DNA of 64,000 nucleotides, from contig CM049317.1 in the NCBI GenBank assembly GCA_026874595.1, forward strand, positions 71,571,618 to 71,635,617. The letters run 5' to 3'. The notes below the pieces were generated by a model that had not been told where the DNA came from, searched no databases, and saw only the letters and a program-made list of their open reading frames with translations. This DNA comes from Sipunculus nudus (taxonomy: Eukaryota; Annelida; Sipuncula; Golfingiida; Sipunculidae). The position numbers and the translations under genes are program-made. This document shows, piece after piece, positions 11,451 to 22,084 of this stretch; the first letter of the stretch is position 1, and each line of letters begins with the position of its first letter.

Positions 11451-11705
11451 GATCGTCATGCCCGGACCACGTGCCTCACCATGACTGTTTGACATCTGGC
11501 GGTACAGTATGGACGTTACATAACGGAGTGTATTCGTGGTATAACGCACGAGCGATCTGTCGAGTCCACGGCGGTGACCTGGCCAGCAGAGGACAAGGAG
11601 AGAACCTCCGTCGAATCGTCAAATCCCTTTTGCCTCGAGGCAATATGAATATCGTGATTATTGGACTGAGGAAGGCGGATTGGTATTTCGTTGGTAATTT
11701 AGAAA
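11451..11705 (+). pseudogene. Unit B exon 4 (CTLD2 N-terminal half)
   Basis: 255 nt, open, between 'gttaaag' and an unusual GTTAGT donor shared by all units. It has the long-form CTLD layout: a Cys pair (SSC...HDC), WTLHNGVYSWYNARAIC, the GGDLAS signature, then VIIGLRKADWYFV. Reading past the donor gives an immediate stop, so splicing at GTTAGT is required. Confidence 0.75.
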
Positions 11706-12025
11706 GTTAGTTCCAATTATCAGTGTATGAAATTTTTACCATAGTTAATACTGTATGCTGCTCGTGAAATACAGAATAACTATTATTCACTCAAGTTTAA
11801 AGAAATTTCAAACCATTTGTTTTTATATGTGTCAATACACGATATAAAATATAAAAAAAGAGAATCTACCTGCGAGGTAGAATCTCCTATCTACGTGACT
11901 TCCTAAATCTCATTATTTGATGGAAATAAGATTATAAATGAAACCCTGGGATTTTCTCTTCCTGCATCCTTAAGCGGCTCCATGACCCTTTATGTTTACG
12001 CAGTCGTGTACATGAAACATTGCAG

Positions 12026-12250
12026 ATTTAACCGACATCAAGACTCCAGCCTGGGGCCGTCAGCCTGTTACCACGGGTATTTACAATACGTCATGTGCCG
12101 TATATGATAAAAACACTGCATGGTGGAAGGAAATTTCTTGTGGAAACAGGTCACACTACATGTGTGTCTCAAATCAAACGACATCCACTGAATATGAGAT
12201 TGTGTCAACAATACTCAACAAATATCAAAGCAGCAGTAATAAAGAGCAAG
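12026..12250 (+). pseudogene. Unit B exon 5 (CTLD2 C-terminal half and stem)
   Basis: 225 nt, open, after 'ttgcag' and before GTACAT. It carries AWGRQP, the closing cysteines (NTSCAV, ISCGNR, YMCVS) and a Ser/Asn-rich stem ending KEQ. It is shorter than the 234-240 nt of F and C because four residues after the last Cys are missing in frame. Confidence 0.75.
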
Positions 12251-12536
12251 GTACATACTATGTTATGTTGGCAATACATTTCTACATGGATAATATTGTG
12301 AAAAGGCCCCAAAATACACCCATAACTTCAACGCGAATAATTTCATAATACAAGGGTATAAAAAAAACAATAAAATCCAGAGCATTCTGAATAACACTTA
12401 ATAACATTTTCCTTTTCTACAAAGAAAAACTATGTTCCCATTTTAAATGATAAACATTTAATTTCATAATATTAATAATCATAATAATAAAACAATATAA
12501 TTATAAAACAAATTAATTACATATAACCCCTTGTAG

Positions 12537-12636
12537 AGCTGATTAAGATATATCGATGAACGATGGCTGGCATGATCTGCTTGATCGGAACACTAGGACT
12601 TGTACTTACTGTGGTGATTAAACGGACGTTAAACAG
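12537..12636 (+). pseudogene. Unit B TM exon with premature stop
   Basis: Follows 'ccttgtag' and ends before GTAAAT; 100 nt, phase 1 in and phase 2 out. After ELIKIYR a TGA at 12557-12559 interrupts the frame where D and E have Cys or Tyr codons. Beyond it the frame encodes MAGMICLIGTLGLVLTVVIK, a good single membrane span followed by basic residues, then joins the tail exon in frame. Confidence 0.7.
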
Positions 12637-12998
12637 GTAAATTCTCCTAGCGGTCAGTCCTTTTATATTTAATAATAAGATATGTTTTGAATTTGGATAG
12701 CAGTAAATATTTTGGAAAGAGACTGGGTGTTACAAATCTCTTAAAGATCTTACTCTGCATTAGACGTACATGAGTGAAATTTGTAAGGGGTTTTAAACCG
12801 ATATTTGCAGACCTCGGAAGGGATTGCTTTCTAAGTTTTAGCAAACTAAATAATGCAAAATTAAAAAAAAAGCTAATGCACAACAAATAATGAAGACTCC
12901 ATCGTAAACAAATATGTGATATATTATGCATAAATATTAAACTTTCTTTGAAATGTTAATAGAGAATTTTCAATACACCAATAATCCCTTCCTTTCAG

Positions 12999-13209
12999 AT
13001 CAAAGTACCAAGGAACCACTAATACAATCCCAACCGTGATGAACCCCGAGGACACAGCGGATATGACGTCATATGAGAACAGTGGCGGCCTCTACAGTGA
13101 AGTTTCTGACCCTCCGCCAACACTACCAAAAAGAGAGTACACGAGACACAGGAGAGACAGTTGTAATCCTTTTAACTTTCCACCCGGGAGAAGAAAGTGG
13201 CAACAATAA
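12999..13209 (+). pseudogene. Unit B cytoplasmic-tail exon (Tyr and Pro motifs)
   Basis: Follows 'cctttcag' and reads 69 residues to TAA at 13207-13209, in phase with the TM exon. Motifs in order: TSYENSGGLYSEVSD, with YSEV fitting YxxV; PPPTLPKR, an SH3-type proline motif; REYTRHRRD, basic with another Tyr. In other receptor families such tyrosines bind SH2 proteins. YSEV is preceded by Gly at -2, so it is not a classical ITIM. Among the units this tail is complete only here, with a remnant in unit A. Confidence 0.65.
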
Positions 13210-13654
13210 GTCACGGCATTGGAAAAGAAAAGAGAAACTAACAGAGAATTCAATGCCCTTCCCTGTGGTTTGTACGAGTGATTATCTTCTGTAGATGAGA
13301 TATCCCAAACTTTACGTGGTTCCTCAACAGGATATTATAAATGCTCCTATATCTTAAAAACCGAGTCTAATATGGCACTAGTGCAATAGACAGTGTTAAT
13401 ATTATTAACTTGTGTAGAATTTAGTTGATGAACGGAGGTTTTGTTCTCTCCCATGTTGTTTTATTTTCTTACAACGCCACTCTGTGTTCTCCTTAGAGAA
13501 TGAACGAAAAGTCTCTAGGTGACATAACTATGAAACAATTGTGGAGATATTATAGATATTATATGTTTTTATCACGCCATCTGGATTTATTTTATGTAGA
13601 CAAGGATTACAAAAAAATTTTGAAAAAGACTAGCTGTGTGTAGGTTCTTGTACA

Positions 13655-13687
13655 CAAGCTTTCGGGTGCTCGGTGCCCTTCCTCAGG
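13655..13687 (-). mobile_element. Possible Penelope-like element end (hammerhead-like core)
   Basis: On the minus strand this reads CTGAGGAAGG, a short GC stem, then CCCGAAAGCTTG. That resembles the degenerate CTGATGA...GAAA hammerhead core found in terminal repeats of Penelope-like elements. The T-to-G change in the core and the lack of a reverse-transcriptase ORF make it a relic at best. Confidence 0.25.
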
Positions 13688-14210
13688 TATAAAAGGCCTA
13701 GGAGCGAGTCTACGCGGTTTCCAACAAGACTCCGCCATTTTGCTTTTGATGAGCTAGAGGGGAACGAAGCAGGGACCATTAGCTCCCAACCCAATGCCTA
13801 GACAACCAGGCAACATCCTACTGTGCCGGTGGTAGAAACGTATTAAATATAGTACACACATACAAACACACAAACGTGTATAGGGGGGTGTGTGTAGAGT
13901 GGTAGCCACATTTCTGTGTTACTTAGGGCTTCAGTTTATATCATCAAATGCATCTTAAACGAAATATAACCACCCGCCCTTGATAATCATCTTGTTTATA
14001 GTACTCCTTTTAATACGTATATCTCATAGTTAATTATGTTTGGCCAACATTGCGAGTTTGCAACCGAACGGGCGGCAAATTACATCATGAAACCATAACT
14101 GCGTGTATTCGATAGGGTTATCCTTTATGTAGACAAAAATGTGGGCGAATTAACGGATAAACTAAGGATCAGTAATATACATGCACATATATCATTATCT
14201 ATACACACTT

Positions 14211-14211
14211 C

Positions 14212-14269
<58 letters not shown>
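14211..14269. repeat. (CT)n microsatellite
   Basis: CT dinucleotides with two interruptions. It separates two copies of the flanking block described at 13763 and 14507. Confidence 0.9.
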
Positions 14270-15090
14270 GTTATTTATATATACAACATCCTAATTTGCA
14301 ATTTCTGATTTTTTGTCACCTTCTGGTTCTGGATCGCCAAATAATAGAAGGATAAATAGCATGTGTGGCCTGACCCTAGTATCTGCATTCTCTATGATAA
14401 TATCTGTACTAACAGTCAAAAGAGAAGAAGAAAATAATAGCCATGAGAACGAAATAGTAATATTCACTTTGTTAATTATGTTTCAATTTTGTTTTCGGAG
14501 CAGAGACCATTAGCTCCCAAACCAATGCCTTAACTACCAGGCAACATCCTACCCCAGTTCTGAATATCTGTCTGTGTTGATGGTGGAAACGTATTAAATA
14601 TAATACACATATACACACAATCGTGTGTATATCGGTGTGTGTGCGGAGTGGTAGGCAGATTTCTGTGTTACTTAGGGTTTTACCATAATATCATCATATG
14701 TATCTAAAACGTAATATAACCACCCATTCTTGATAAACATCCTATTTATAGTACTCCGTTTAATACGTGCATCTGATAATTAATTATGTCGGGACAACGG
14801 GAATTATCATGAAGACTACAACTGCGTGTATTTGATAGGGTTATCGTTTATGTAGACAAATATGTCGGCATAATTAACAAAGCCCGGATACACTAAGCAT
14901 CAGTGATATACATGTACATGCATCATTATCAATAAACACTTTAGAGAAACAATAGAGTTTCTATAAACATGCCTGTGTTATAATAAATTATAACCAAAAG
15001 AGACATGGCTGTTTTGGTAAACATACCTGCGGTCTGGAAGTACCGTATTATCTAAAACATATTATTCACAAGTAATGTTTAATTATATAA

Positions 15091-15938
15091 CAGTTGAACC
15101 TCTCTTAGTGGGCACCTCCATAATGAGGCCATTAATGGGCAGTCCCATTTTGTTTTTCTCTTTATGATTTGCCAAGGTGGGCACTTTCCCCGAGCTAATG
15201 TGGCCACTTCATTGATTTTTCCAAGTATCTTCCTGTTTAAACTTATTATCAATAATTACTATTTCAACTATTAATGTATAAACAGATAAAGAATGTCAGA
15301 GGTGAAATATTCTCTGATTGCATAATCATAATAATAGCCCTCTTGACTCAAGGCTAGGCATGGGATACTTGCATACTAATTAGACTATATAATGTGCCTG
15401 CATAGGCTCCAGTCAGACCTCGGCAAACACTAGCAATTCTCTTCATGGGTTATAGCCAGTAGTGAATGCACCACCCAGTAGCTTTATTTTGTACTGATAA
15501 GCATACTTCTGATCTTACAGTCACTATACTTTCTTATGTCGCTGAAGCAAAGAAATTGCTATAGTCAATACCATGAGTTGAAGCCCTGCTCATTCACCCA
15601 CTTACTTGGTTCTCTGAGATGAGGTAACATGATTAGTTCCCCCGGGGCCAGTTCAAAGATAACATAATGTTGCACTTAATGATCAACAACAATCACTGGT
15701 CATTCGCAAGCATCCTGTGCATATTCAATAATACTGTCCACTTATAAAACGTGAGCCCCAAACGTAAATAGAAAAGTGTGGCATAGCCCTCAAAGTGCAC
15801 CTGTTGAAAGATTCTTAGAGTGGCTTGTCTCAGAGAAAATTTGAAGAACAGTATTGTTTATCTAAGGATGCATTGGGTAACTTGGGTTATGTCCACGAAT
15901 ATATGTTATAATACACACCCAACATTTGTCTTTTTACG

Positions 15939-15973
<35 letters not shown>

Positions 15974-16082
15974 TTCAAAGCAGGTGGCAGCACTGAATGT
16001 GGCAGCTACCTCCATAAAGTGGGCACCTCTATAAAGTGGGCAGTTTTGCCGAGTCTCAAAGGTGGCCACATTATAGAGGTTC

Positions 16083-16087
<5 letters not shown>
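15091..16087. mobile_element. pogo/mariner-like non-autonomous DNA transposon
   Basis: The left end is CAGTTGAACCTCTCTTAGTGG. The right end, read on the other strand, is TAGTCGAACCTCTATAATGTGG. These imperfect inverted ends sit in TA-rich target sequence, as expected of TA-targeting pogo/Tc1-mariner elements. Subterminal 'gtgggcacctc(c/t)ata' motifs occur at both ends. The ~1-kb interior has no transposase-length ORF and contains an AT microsatellite (15939-15973). It does not occur elsewhere in the window. Confidence 0.55.
15939..15973. repeat. (AT)n microsatellite
   Basis: Nearly pure TA run inside the inverted-repeat element. Open reading through it on both strands gives YIYIYI-type artefacts. 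Confidence 0.85.

Positions 16088-16127
<40 letters not shown>
16088..16127. repeat. (AT)n microsatellite beside the transposon
   Basis: Pure TA run directly abutting the right inverted end. A TA-rich target is consistent with the element's insertion preference. Confidence 0.85.
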
Positions 16128-16128
<1 letters not shown>

Positions 16129-16129
16129 C

Positions 16130-17929
16130 TCTGACTATTTGTTCACGGGTCACAACCTATCACATTGATTGCAGTAATACTTTTTGGTTTGATTAAATAG
16201 CTACATTCTTGGATATTCGTTCTTCGAAACTATGAACGTGTTTTTCTAAGGCATCCATAGGGGTGAAGGTACTAAGCTAATTAGCCAAACAAAGTGTATT
16301 CCTTATTTAGAACCTATGCGTGCATGTGACTTGCATACCATATGCAAGTGTAATTCAGTGGATTGAAGGACCAGTTACAGCAAAAGAAAAGTTCGCCGCA
16401 CGTAATACAAATGAAGTGTGCACAAACGTGGGCTAGGCATTGATGTATTTACTGCCACCGGGAAATTGGAGGCATCACTGTTGAGAAAAGCCAGCCAATG
16501 ACCTGCATTTTCTATTATTTATGTGATTTCCTTGTTACTGTGCATATATATAGATGAAGCCTAATAAAATTATTCATTAGAAAATTTCTTATAACGTATC
16601 TATGATCGATGTATGAGCTCTACCTGCTGTTTGTAAACACGGTAATGCTGACAAACAAGCAAAAATGCAACCATTAAAGGCCAGGTGTTTTGTCAAATAT
16701 GTGTACAAGTTGAAAGGTCACTAGTGCCCTTTAAAAACACTTATTTGTCTGACTTTCCGCCATATGTCCTTGTTGAATTAATTGGATTATTTCGGTGACC
16801 CCCCCCCCCCAATTTGTTATTAACATTTGAATATAAACTAAACAAACAGCTGTAAGCGCGGTGGGATAGGCATTTTCTGGACTCTTCTTATACAAGTTTC
16901 AAGGAATTACCTGTAGTCAACAGACACATTATATCAGAAGAAGTCCCATTAAGATTAAGAAAGGAAGTGTACGTTTGATGATTATGTTTCTCATATAAGT
17001 CGTATATCCATGACCATGAATTTAGAAACTTGCTGTAGTTCACTCGCTCAGGCTAAGTTGGAATAAGGGATCTTCCGGTTGCAACCAAACGCATAACTAT
17101 TTTGCTACGTCTAAAAGTGGAGGGAGATGATATGTGTCGTTCAGTTGCGACAATGTATGTCAGTTATATTCTTATTTTTTTGTAAAACCTGTGATTAACC
17201 TAAGTGGCTGCATATTTTTGCTTGGTTGCTTTATTTCGAGGCTTCCGTTCAAAACCAAACAATTGTTTACCATACCTAGTGTAGGAAGAAGGGACTGTCA
17301 CTCGCTCAATTTTGAACCTAAATAATTATCAATTTTGCGTATACTGTATGTAGTAGACACAATAAACAACGTGTATGAATAATAAGTAACCTTAAACCTA
17401 TCAAATTTCCGTCTCTTAATCACTACTTGCTTTTTTATAATTATATAGGGCATCAAAAGTTGAATACATTCCAAAAATAATGTCAATAAACGTTTACAAT
17501 GTGTAATTATCAAGCGGGAACGAGTAAAAGTCTTGCATCTGTCATGAGAAATACGGCTTATTTGTCAAACCATCAATAATAAGATACCGAAATCTGGCGA
17601 AATATGCGCCGGGGCCTTTCCACCTGTAGCTAAGCAGACATTCGTGTCGCAGCTATTAAAACTCGAGTACCTGAGTATTAGGGGATAGATTCGTGTGCCC
17701 ATTGAAATTTGGAAATATTTCCACAGATGGGCATCAGTTCTGGAAAGAATAAGTTACAATGAAGGGATGGGACATAGACGTAATTTACTAAGAGGAAACT
17801 AAAACCATTACTCACAAAGTATTTGAATAATCTAATAAAAACAATATCCTAGAAACGGGCTTTTTTACACAATCGCATCCCTCACTGAGGAAGGTTAAGA
17901 TCAATGGCCACATGCTCGATCATCTACAT
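16130..17929. other. Single-copy intergenic stretch, nothing recognised
   Basis: AT-rich sequence with no clear match to other parts of the window, a C run at 16800-16810 and only short ORFs (at 17134 and 17298, opposite strands). No splice-bounded conserved segment was found. Confidence 0.4.
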
Positions 17930-19500
17930 TTAAAAAAAGAGGACCGCTGCTTGCTCTGTCTATTAAGCGACAATGAAGCATAACAAATTAACAGAGTCAA
18001 GTGTTCGTGAAAAAGTAGTTTACAGTTGTAAGCCGATATCTTGTTTCAGCTCAGCCAACTGTAAAAATCTGAGCTATAAGGATAGCTCTTTGACCAACGT
18101 TTGTCCTTTTCTAATAAGATGGGTTATTAGGAAACCTGCTTGCTCGCGGAATAGGTTAAGCGCCGTAGAAGACTGATGGCACCACCTATGATTGTAAGCA
18201 GTTATACTCGATTTTCTTTTAAATGACAGATGACAGAAATAGGTCAACTTGAAGAATGTTCAGACTTCACTTGCTGAATAACCCTGATAGGTCCTCGATG
18301 GAAACCGAAAATCAGGTCACTATCATTCAATTTGTAGTTACTCCGCTTAAACATGTTTAAGCACAAGGCCGGCTAAGGTAAAAGGCCGGGATTTCTCAGG
18401 AAGAGTCACGAATTATCACAAAATTAGTAATCTTGAGACTCTCTAAAACTGTACTTTGCAGGAGACTGGTGGTACCACCAGCTTTTTCTTTACAATAATC
18501 GGTCTGTTTTATCGTACCTCTTGCACCTGGTATATTCAAAGTTGATAGGTTGACACGTACGCTTAGGTCCTTAAAGGATTCTGGAAATGGCGTCAGTGTC
18601 ATCATAAGGGCAGTTAAACTTAACATGCAGACTGAATGTGGTATTTTTCTTTTAAATATCTAATTAAACCAATGTGAAATATATTTTTGGAAAGACCCTT
18701 AGTAATATGCTTTCAGATGAACTTCATAGCCCATGACCCATTAAGTCTTGTTTCATATAAATTACGACTGACTGTACTCTCTAGGCTACATTTGTACATG
18801 CCCATGAATACTGCTCCTATAGGCATGCTTTTATGCATGGTCTGTAAACACATTTGCTTGGATAAATTATGTTTTCTTCAAAGATTCACATTGCCAGCCA
18901 AATGTTTGGTCAAGGTGGGCACATGCATATAAAGCTTCATTTATGCGTATTCTTAAAATCGAAAAGTTTTCTAACAAATCGGTGTCATATTTACTTGTCA
19001 TATATGGTTTCATCATGTGACCCGAGTTATATCACACAAGCTCAGAAATGGATCCTTTACGTGGAGATTATATTTAGTTATGAATATACTGTAGAGAAAA
19101 CTCGAAATATAAAGCTATGCGTTTTAATTTGATTTTACTCTCTATCACAAAATTACAGAAGGAAAGCATCAAGCGAATGTTCATGGTCACCTGACCGCAG
19201 TTTCACAACAAATATTGCCCGAATATTTAAATTGTGCTTCCTTAAATTCTTAGATAGTGTTCCCGTTACTCCTTTTCTCAGATCAGATCATGAACAATAC
19301 ACTAAAATTTTTCTGCTTGACTAGAAAGGCCCTTACGTCAGCAGACCACAATAGTATTTCTCAGCTGAAGGCTAGGAGTAGCAGGAAACACAAGGAAAAA
19401 GCCTTGGAGAGGAAACGAGAACTGATCAATACAGAGCCAAATGCCGGTTCGTGCGAATCCATACAAATATCTACACAGATTTAACGGGTTTATACATTTC
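17930..19500 (+). pseudogene. Orphan 3' block X (3' part of a lost unit)
   Basis: Matches the 3' blocks that follow the TM position in D and E and the stem exon in C. Landmarks: 'tgctcgtctattaagcg'-type start, 'catgcccatgaatactgctc', 'acatgcatataaagctt', 'aagctcagaaatggatcc' and a final 'tctcagatcagatc' segment. No lectin exon precedes it for more than 4 kb, so the body of the unit is missing. The pogo-like element and unrelated sequence lie upstream. Confidence 0.45.
19282..19484 (+). other. Possible terminal exon in block X
   Basis: Follows 'ccttttctcag'. In one frame it is open for about 66 codons to TAA at 19482-19484 and is rich in basic residues (SSRKHKEKALERKRE). Related sequence at 23309, 35930 and 53525 has stops in different frames, and D and E instead share a different open frame ending LQRPDIIRTE. 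It could be a tail exon or 3' untranslated sequence. Confidence 0.25.
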
Positions 19501-19739
19501 ACAACTGCAATGTATTTTATTGGAATACTTCAGACTCTGAATCATGAAAATCTTCTATAAGAACTTACAAGAATGTTAAACAATAATTTAACAGGAGCTC
19601 ATTCTTGATAATGACGTCGTTTAACAATAAAAAAACAAATACTAAATGTCATAAATAAAGGGAGGAATATTTACAATTACACTGTCTTTATTATTACTGT
19701 CTCAGAAACACAGATGGGAATTTCCTCCAAATAACACAG

Positions 19740-19904
19740 ATAACAGGACCATCCTACGTGTCATCAGGGGTCTGGAGAGTCAACTATTTTAACGAGCTGT
19801 AATATGCTATATAGGTTCACAAACAGGTGATCGCGTGAGTATAACACTGTTTGATTGCAGCACAGCAGTTCATGTGGCTGTGCTATTTGTTTTGACTATT
19901 TCAG
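19740..19904 (+). promoter_or_regulatory. Conserved 5' block of unit C (shortened)
   Basis: Keeps only the proximal half: 'taacaggaccatcct', 'atcaggggtctggag', 'aacgagctgtaatatg', and the 'gactatttcag' acceptor-like end at 19904. The distal landmarks present in A, B, D and F are absent. Confidence 0.45.
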
Positions 19905-19971
19905 ACAAGGAAATTGGAAATGACGCTGGATGACAAACCATCAGCTCAGATAATTTTCAGACCCAACAACA

Positions 19972-20059
19972 ATGACTGACATCGCCAGAATATGTCACAT
20001 GCTACCGTTCTGTGTATTGATGATGATACGTTTCTCGTTGCCAGTGTTCTGTATACCAC
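19972..20059 (+). CDS. Unit C exon 1 (signal peptide)
   Basis: 88 nt, 29 residues plus one base; begins MTDIARICHM, hydrophobic LPFCVLMMIRFSLPVF, then CIP. The donor is GTAAGA. Start chosen because the ATG aligns with the start in B, D, E and F. The hydrophobic stretch after a short basic head fits a secretory signal. Confidence 0.6.
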
Positions 20060-22084
20060 GTAAGAAGGTTTTTTCCACATCAAGGGCTATAATATGACAT
20101 GATTCGTGATGCTGAGTTCAAAAACCTCTTACCATATTTAGTCTAATTTAATCAGGTTTGTCGCTTTCAGCTGATTGAGCACTATTCATTTGTTCTGTTC
20201 TTTTAAAATCAGACAATTAACCTGATGAGTTCATCAGATAGTTCTACTAAAGTAAGACATGGAGATTCTTCTTCTCCTTCTTATATATACATATATATAT
20301 ATAAGATAATAAATCAACGTGATAATACTTGCATTAACATATAAAAAATGGACTGTCCAATATCCTGTGCTTTTGTAGTTAGTGTTATATTACCTAATGA
20401 TCAGTGCTTTACGTTGTAATTCAGACTGTAACTCAAGTCACGGAGCCCCTTACTGTTACGTGGACCTCACCACGGCCGCCATGATGACAGAGGCACAAGA
20501 ATCTTGCTCACATTACGGGGACGATCTTTACCTTCCATCGGCTATGAATAATTCTCAACATCAGCGTTTGGTGGATGTCTTGGGCGAGTGTGGTCTCAAT
20601 AGCATTTGGCTTGGAATGAAGAAAATCATATTCAGAAACTGGACCTGGGTAGACGGACAGACAGGTAAAACTAACATCACTGGGCGAGCGCATACCTTCC
20701 CCAAAACCTGGTATTATCCAAGCCTACTTAACCACAAAATTATATTAAAAGTCCTAAATAACATTTTAAGATGAGGTATGAAATAAATTTACCATCTTTT
20801 AATTATCTATTTGTTATTATTTGTAGCCTTAACCCCCTATCGGAGGACAGGATAATACATACTGTGGCAGTAGATATTACAAAGAAGAATCTGTATTGAA
20901 GATTAGTTGCCAGTACATCCACCCCATTATCTTTCTTTGTGAACAAAAAGGTTTAACTTACTTATTAATTATTTAGTTTTATTACCTTTTTTCAGATATT
21001 TCAAACTTGAATCTATCATTATTTTTACATATAATTTTCATTTAAGGAATACTTACGACAGAACCTGTGTTTTCGATCAAATAAAACGGTTCTGAATAAG
21101 CAAAAATAAACAAGTCTTCTCAACCCGGCAGACTTTAATTTGTAATTTTAGGGAGGCTTATTGAAATCTTTATACAAAATTGAAAAATAGTTGCACTGAT
21201 GAGGGAATATGTGTGTTGAAGGATCTTCATGTCCTGCCCCCGTGTCTCACCATGACTGTTTGATATCTAACGGTACAGTATGGACGTTACATCACGGGGC
21301 TTATTCATGGTATAACGCACGGGCGATCTGTCGAGTCCACGGCGGGGACCTGGCCAGCAGTAAACACGGAAAGGAATTCAGACGAATCATCGAACTCTTT
21401 GCCACACACCACAACGAAGTAGTACTGATTGGACTAAGGAAGGCTGATTGGTATTTCGTGGATAAGTTAGGAAGTTAGTTCAAATTATCAGTATATGAAT
21501 TTGTCATCATTATTTATATTGTATGAGAAAGGGGTATTCATGTGGGAGATTCACGTTGTTATTCATTCAAGCTGAAAGAAATTTAAACGTGTTTTTATGG
21601 GTGAATGCACACAGTATAATATCCGTCACATATCAAACCCAGTTACAACTAATTATGACAGAAAAAGAGCATTTCACTACGAGACTTTCTAAATCTCAGT
21701 ATATTTTTTTTAATAAGATCATAAACCATCGACTTTTACTGTTTACTTCCTATGCCCTTGAGCGCTAAATGTTTATCGATGTCTACACAGTCGTGTGCAT
21801 GAAACATTTTAGATTTAACCGAAGTAATGACTCCAGGCTGGGGCCGTCAACCTGCAAGTCCGCATGATTATGATACGTCATGTGCTGTCGTCGATAAGAC
21901 CACTGCGTCATGGATAGAAATGTCTTGTGAAAACAGGTCGAACTACATTTGTGAGAGGAGAGATACTTGTCAGAGTGTCCCCTCTTCAACTGGACATGAG
22001 ATTCCATCAGCAATTCTGTCAAATTGTAAATACAGAAGTGGGAAAGAACAAGGTAAATTTTGCATAAAATCGACCATAGGGTAA
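19972..22084 (+). CDS. Unit C: dual-CTLD lectin, possibly secreted
   Basis: Best-preserved complete ectodomain in the window. Exons: 1 (19972-20059), 2 (20425-20664), 3 (20827-20950), 4 (21222-21473), 5 (21813-22052). Exons 1, 2, 4 and 5 are open with phase-1 joins and usable splice sites. Exon 3 is 124 nt against 123 elsewhere, a one-base insertion that brings a stop. An AG at 20844-20845 would give a 105-nt exon in the right frame, losing about six residues. No TM exon was found in the next 1.2 kb. Reading through the exon 5 donor adds GKFCIKSTIG and stops at 22082-22084. The product could be a secreted two-domain lectin, or the unit a young pseudogene. Confidence 0.55.
20425..20664 (+). 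CDS. Unit C exon 2 (CTLD1 N-terminal half)
   Basis: 240 nt, open, between 'aattcag' and GTAAAA. It has long-form cysteines (HCNSS...YCYVD), EAQESCSHYGDDLYLPS replacing the usual C..GG.LA region, then SIWLGMKK and NWTWVDG, the WIGL-like and W.W.DG core motifs of C-type lectin-like folds. Confidence 0.7.
20827..20950 (+). CDS. Unit C exon 3 (CTLD1 C-terminal half), frameshifted or re-spliced
   Basis: The canonical acceptor 'ttgtag' gives 124 nt and an early TAA; B and F have 123 nt. Using the AG at 20844-20845 gives 105 nt that joins exon 2 in frame and keeps the three cysteines (TYCGS, ISCQY, FLCEQK). The cost is the EP-type Ca-site loop. The donor GTTTAA is weak. Confidence 0.5.
21222..21473 (+). 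CDS. Unit C exon 4 (CTLD2 N-terminal half)
   Basis: 252 nt, open, one codon shorter than B and D. Motifs: SSCPAP...HDC, WTLHHGAYSWYNARAIC, GGDLAS, VLIGLRKADWYFV. The donor is the family's GTTAGT. Confidence 0.7.
21813..22052 (+). CDS. Unit C exon 5 (CTLD2 C-terminal half and stem)
   Basis: 240 nt, open, after 'cattttag' and before GTAAAT. GWGRQP, TSCAVV, ASWIEMSCENRSNYICERR, then a stem with two extra cysteines (DTC and SNC) not present in B or F. The extra pair could form a stem disulphide or a dimer link; that is inference. Confidence 0.7.

Larger units (their letters stand above)
10359..13209 (+). pseudogene. Unit B: dual-CTLD receptor pseudogene with intact cytoplasmic tail
   Basis: Family member encoding, where readable, half of CTLD1, all of CTLD2, a membrane segment and a signalling-type tail. 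Exons: 1 (10359-10446), 3 (11074-11196), 4 (11451-11705), 5 (12026-12250), TM (12537-12636), tail (12999-13209). Exon 2 is missing; its place between 10850 and 10960 holds an AT microsatellite. Exon 1 has a stop at 10425-10427 and its donor GT is AT. The TM exon has TGA at 12557-12559. Exons 3, 4, 5 and the tail are open in compatible phases, so decay looks recent or selection ended late. A soluble product from another start cannot be excluded. Confidence 0.75.
13210..15090. other. Post-B flank with repeated ~420-bp blocks
   Basis: Bases 13210-13500 are 3' untranslated-like and match 3270-3570. The block at 13763-14180 ('accattagctcccaa', 'aacgtattaaatata', 'gataaacatcct') is repeated at 14507-14935, with the CT microsatellite between the copies. 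Nothing in it looks coding. The 66-codon ORF at 14313-14513 spans the copy junction and is not conserved. Confidence 0.5.
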
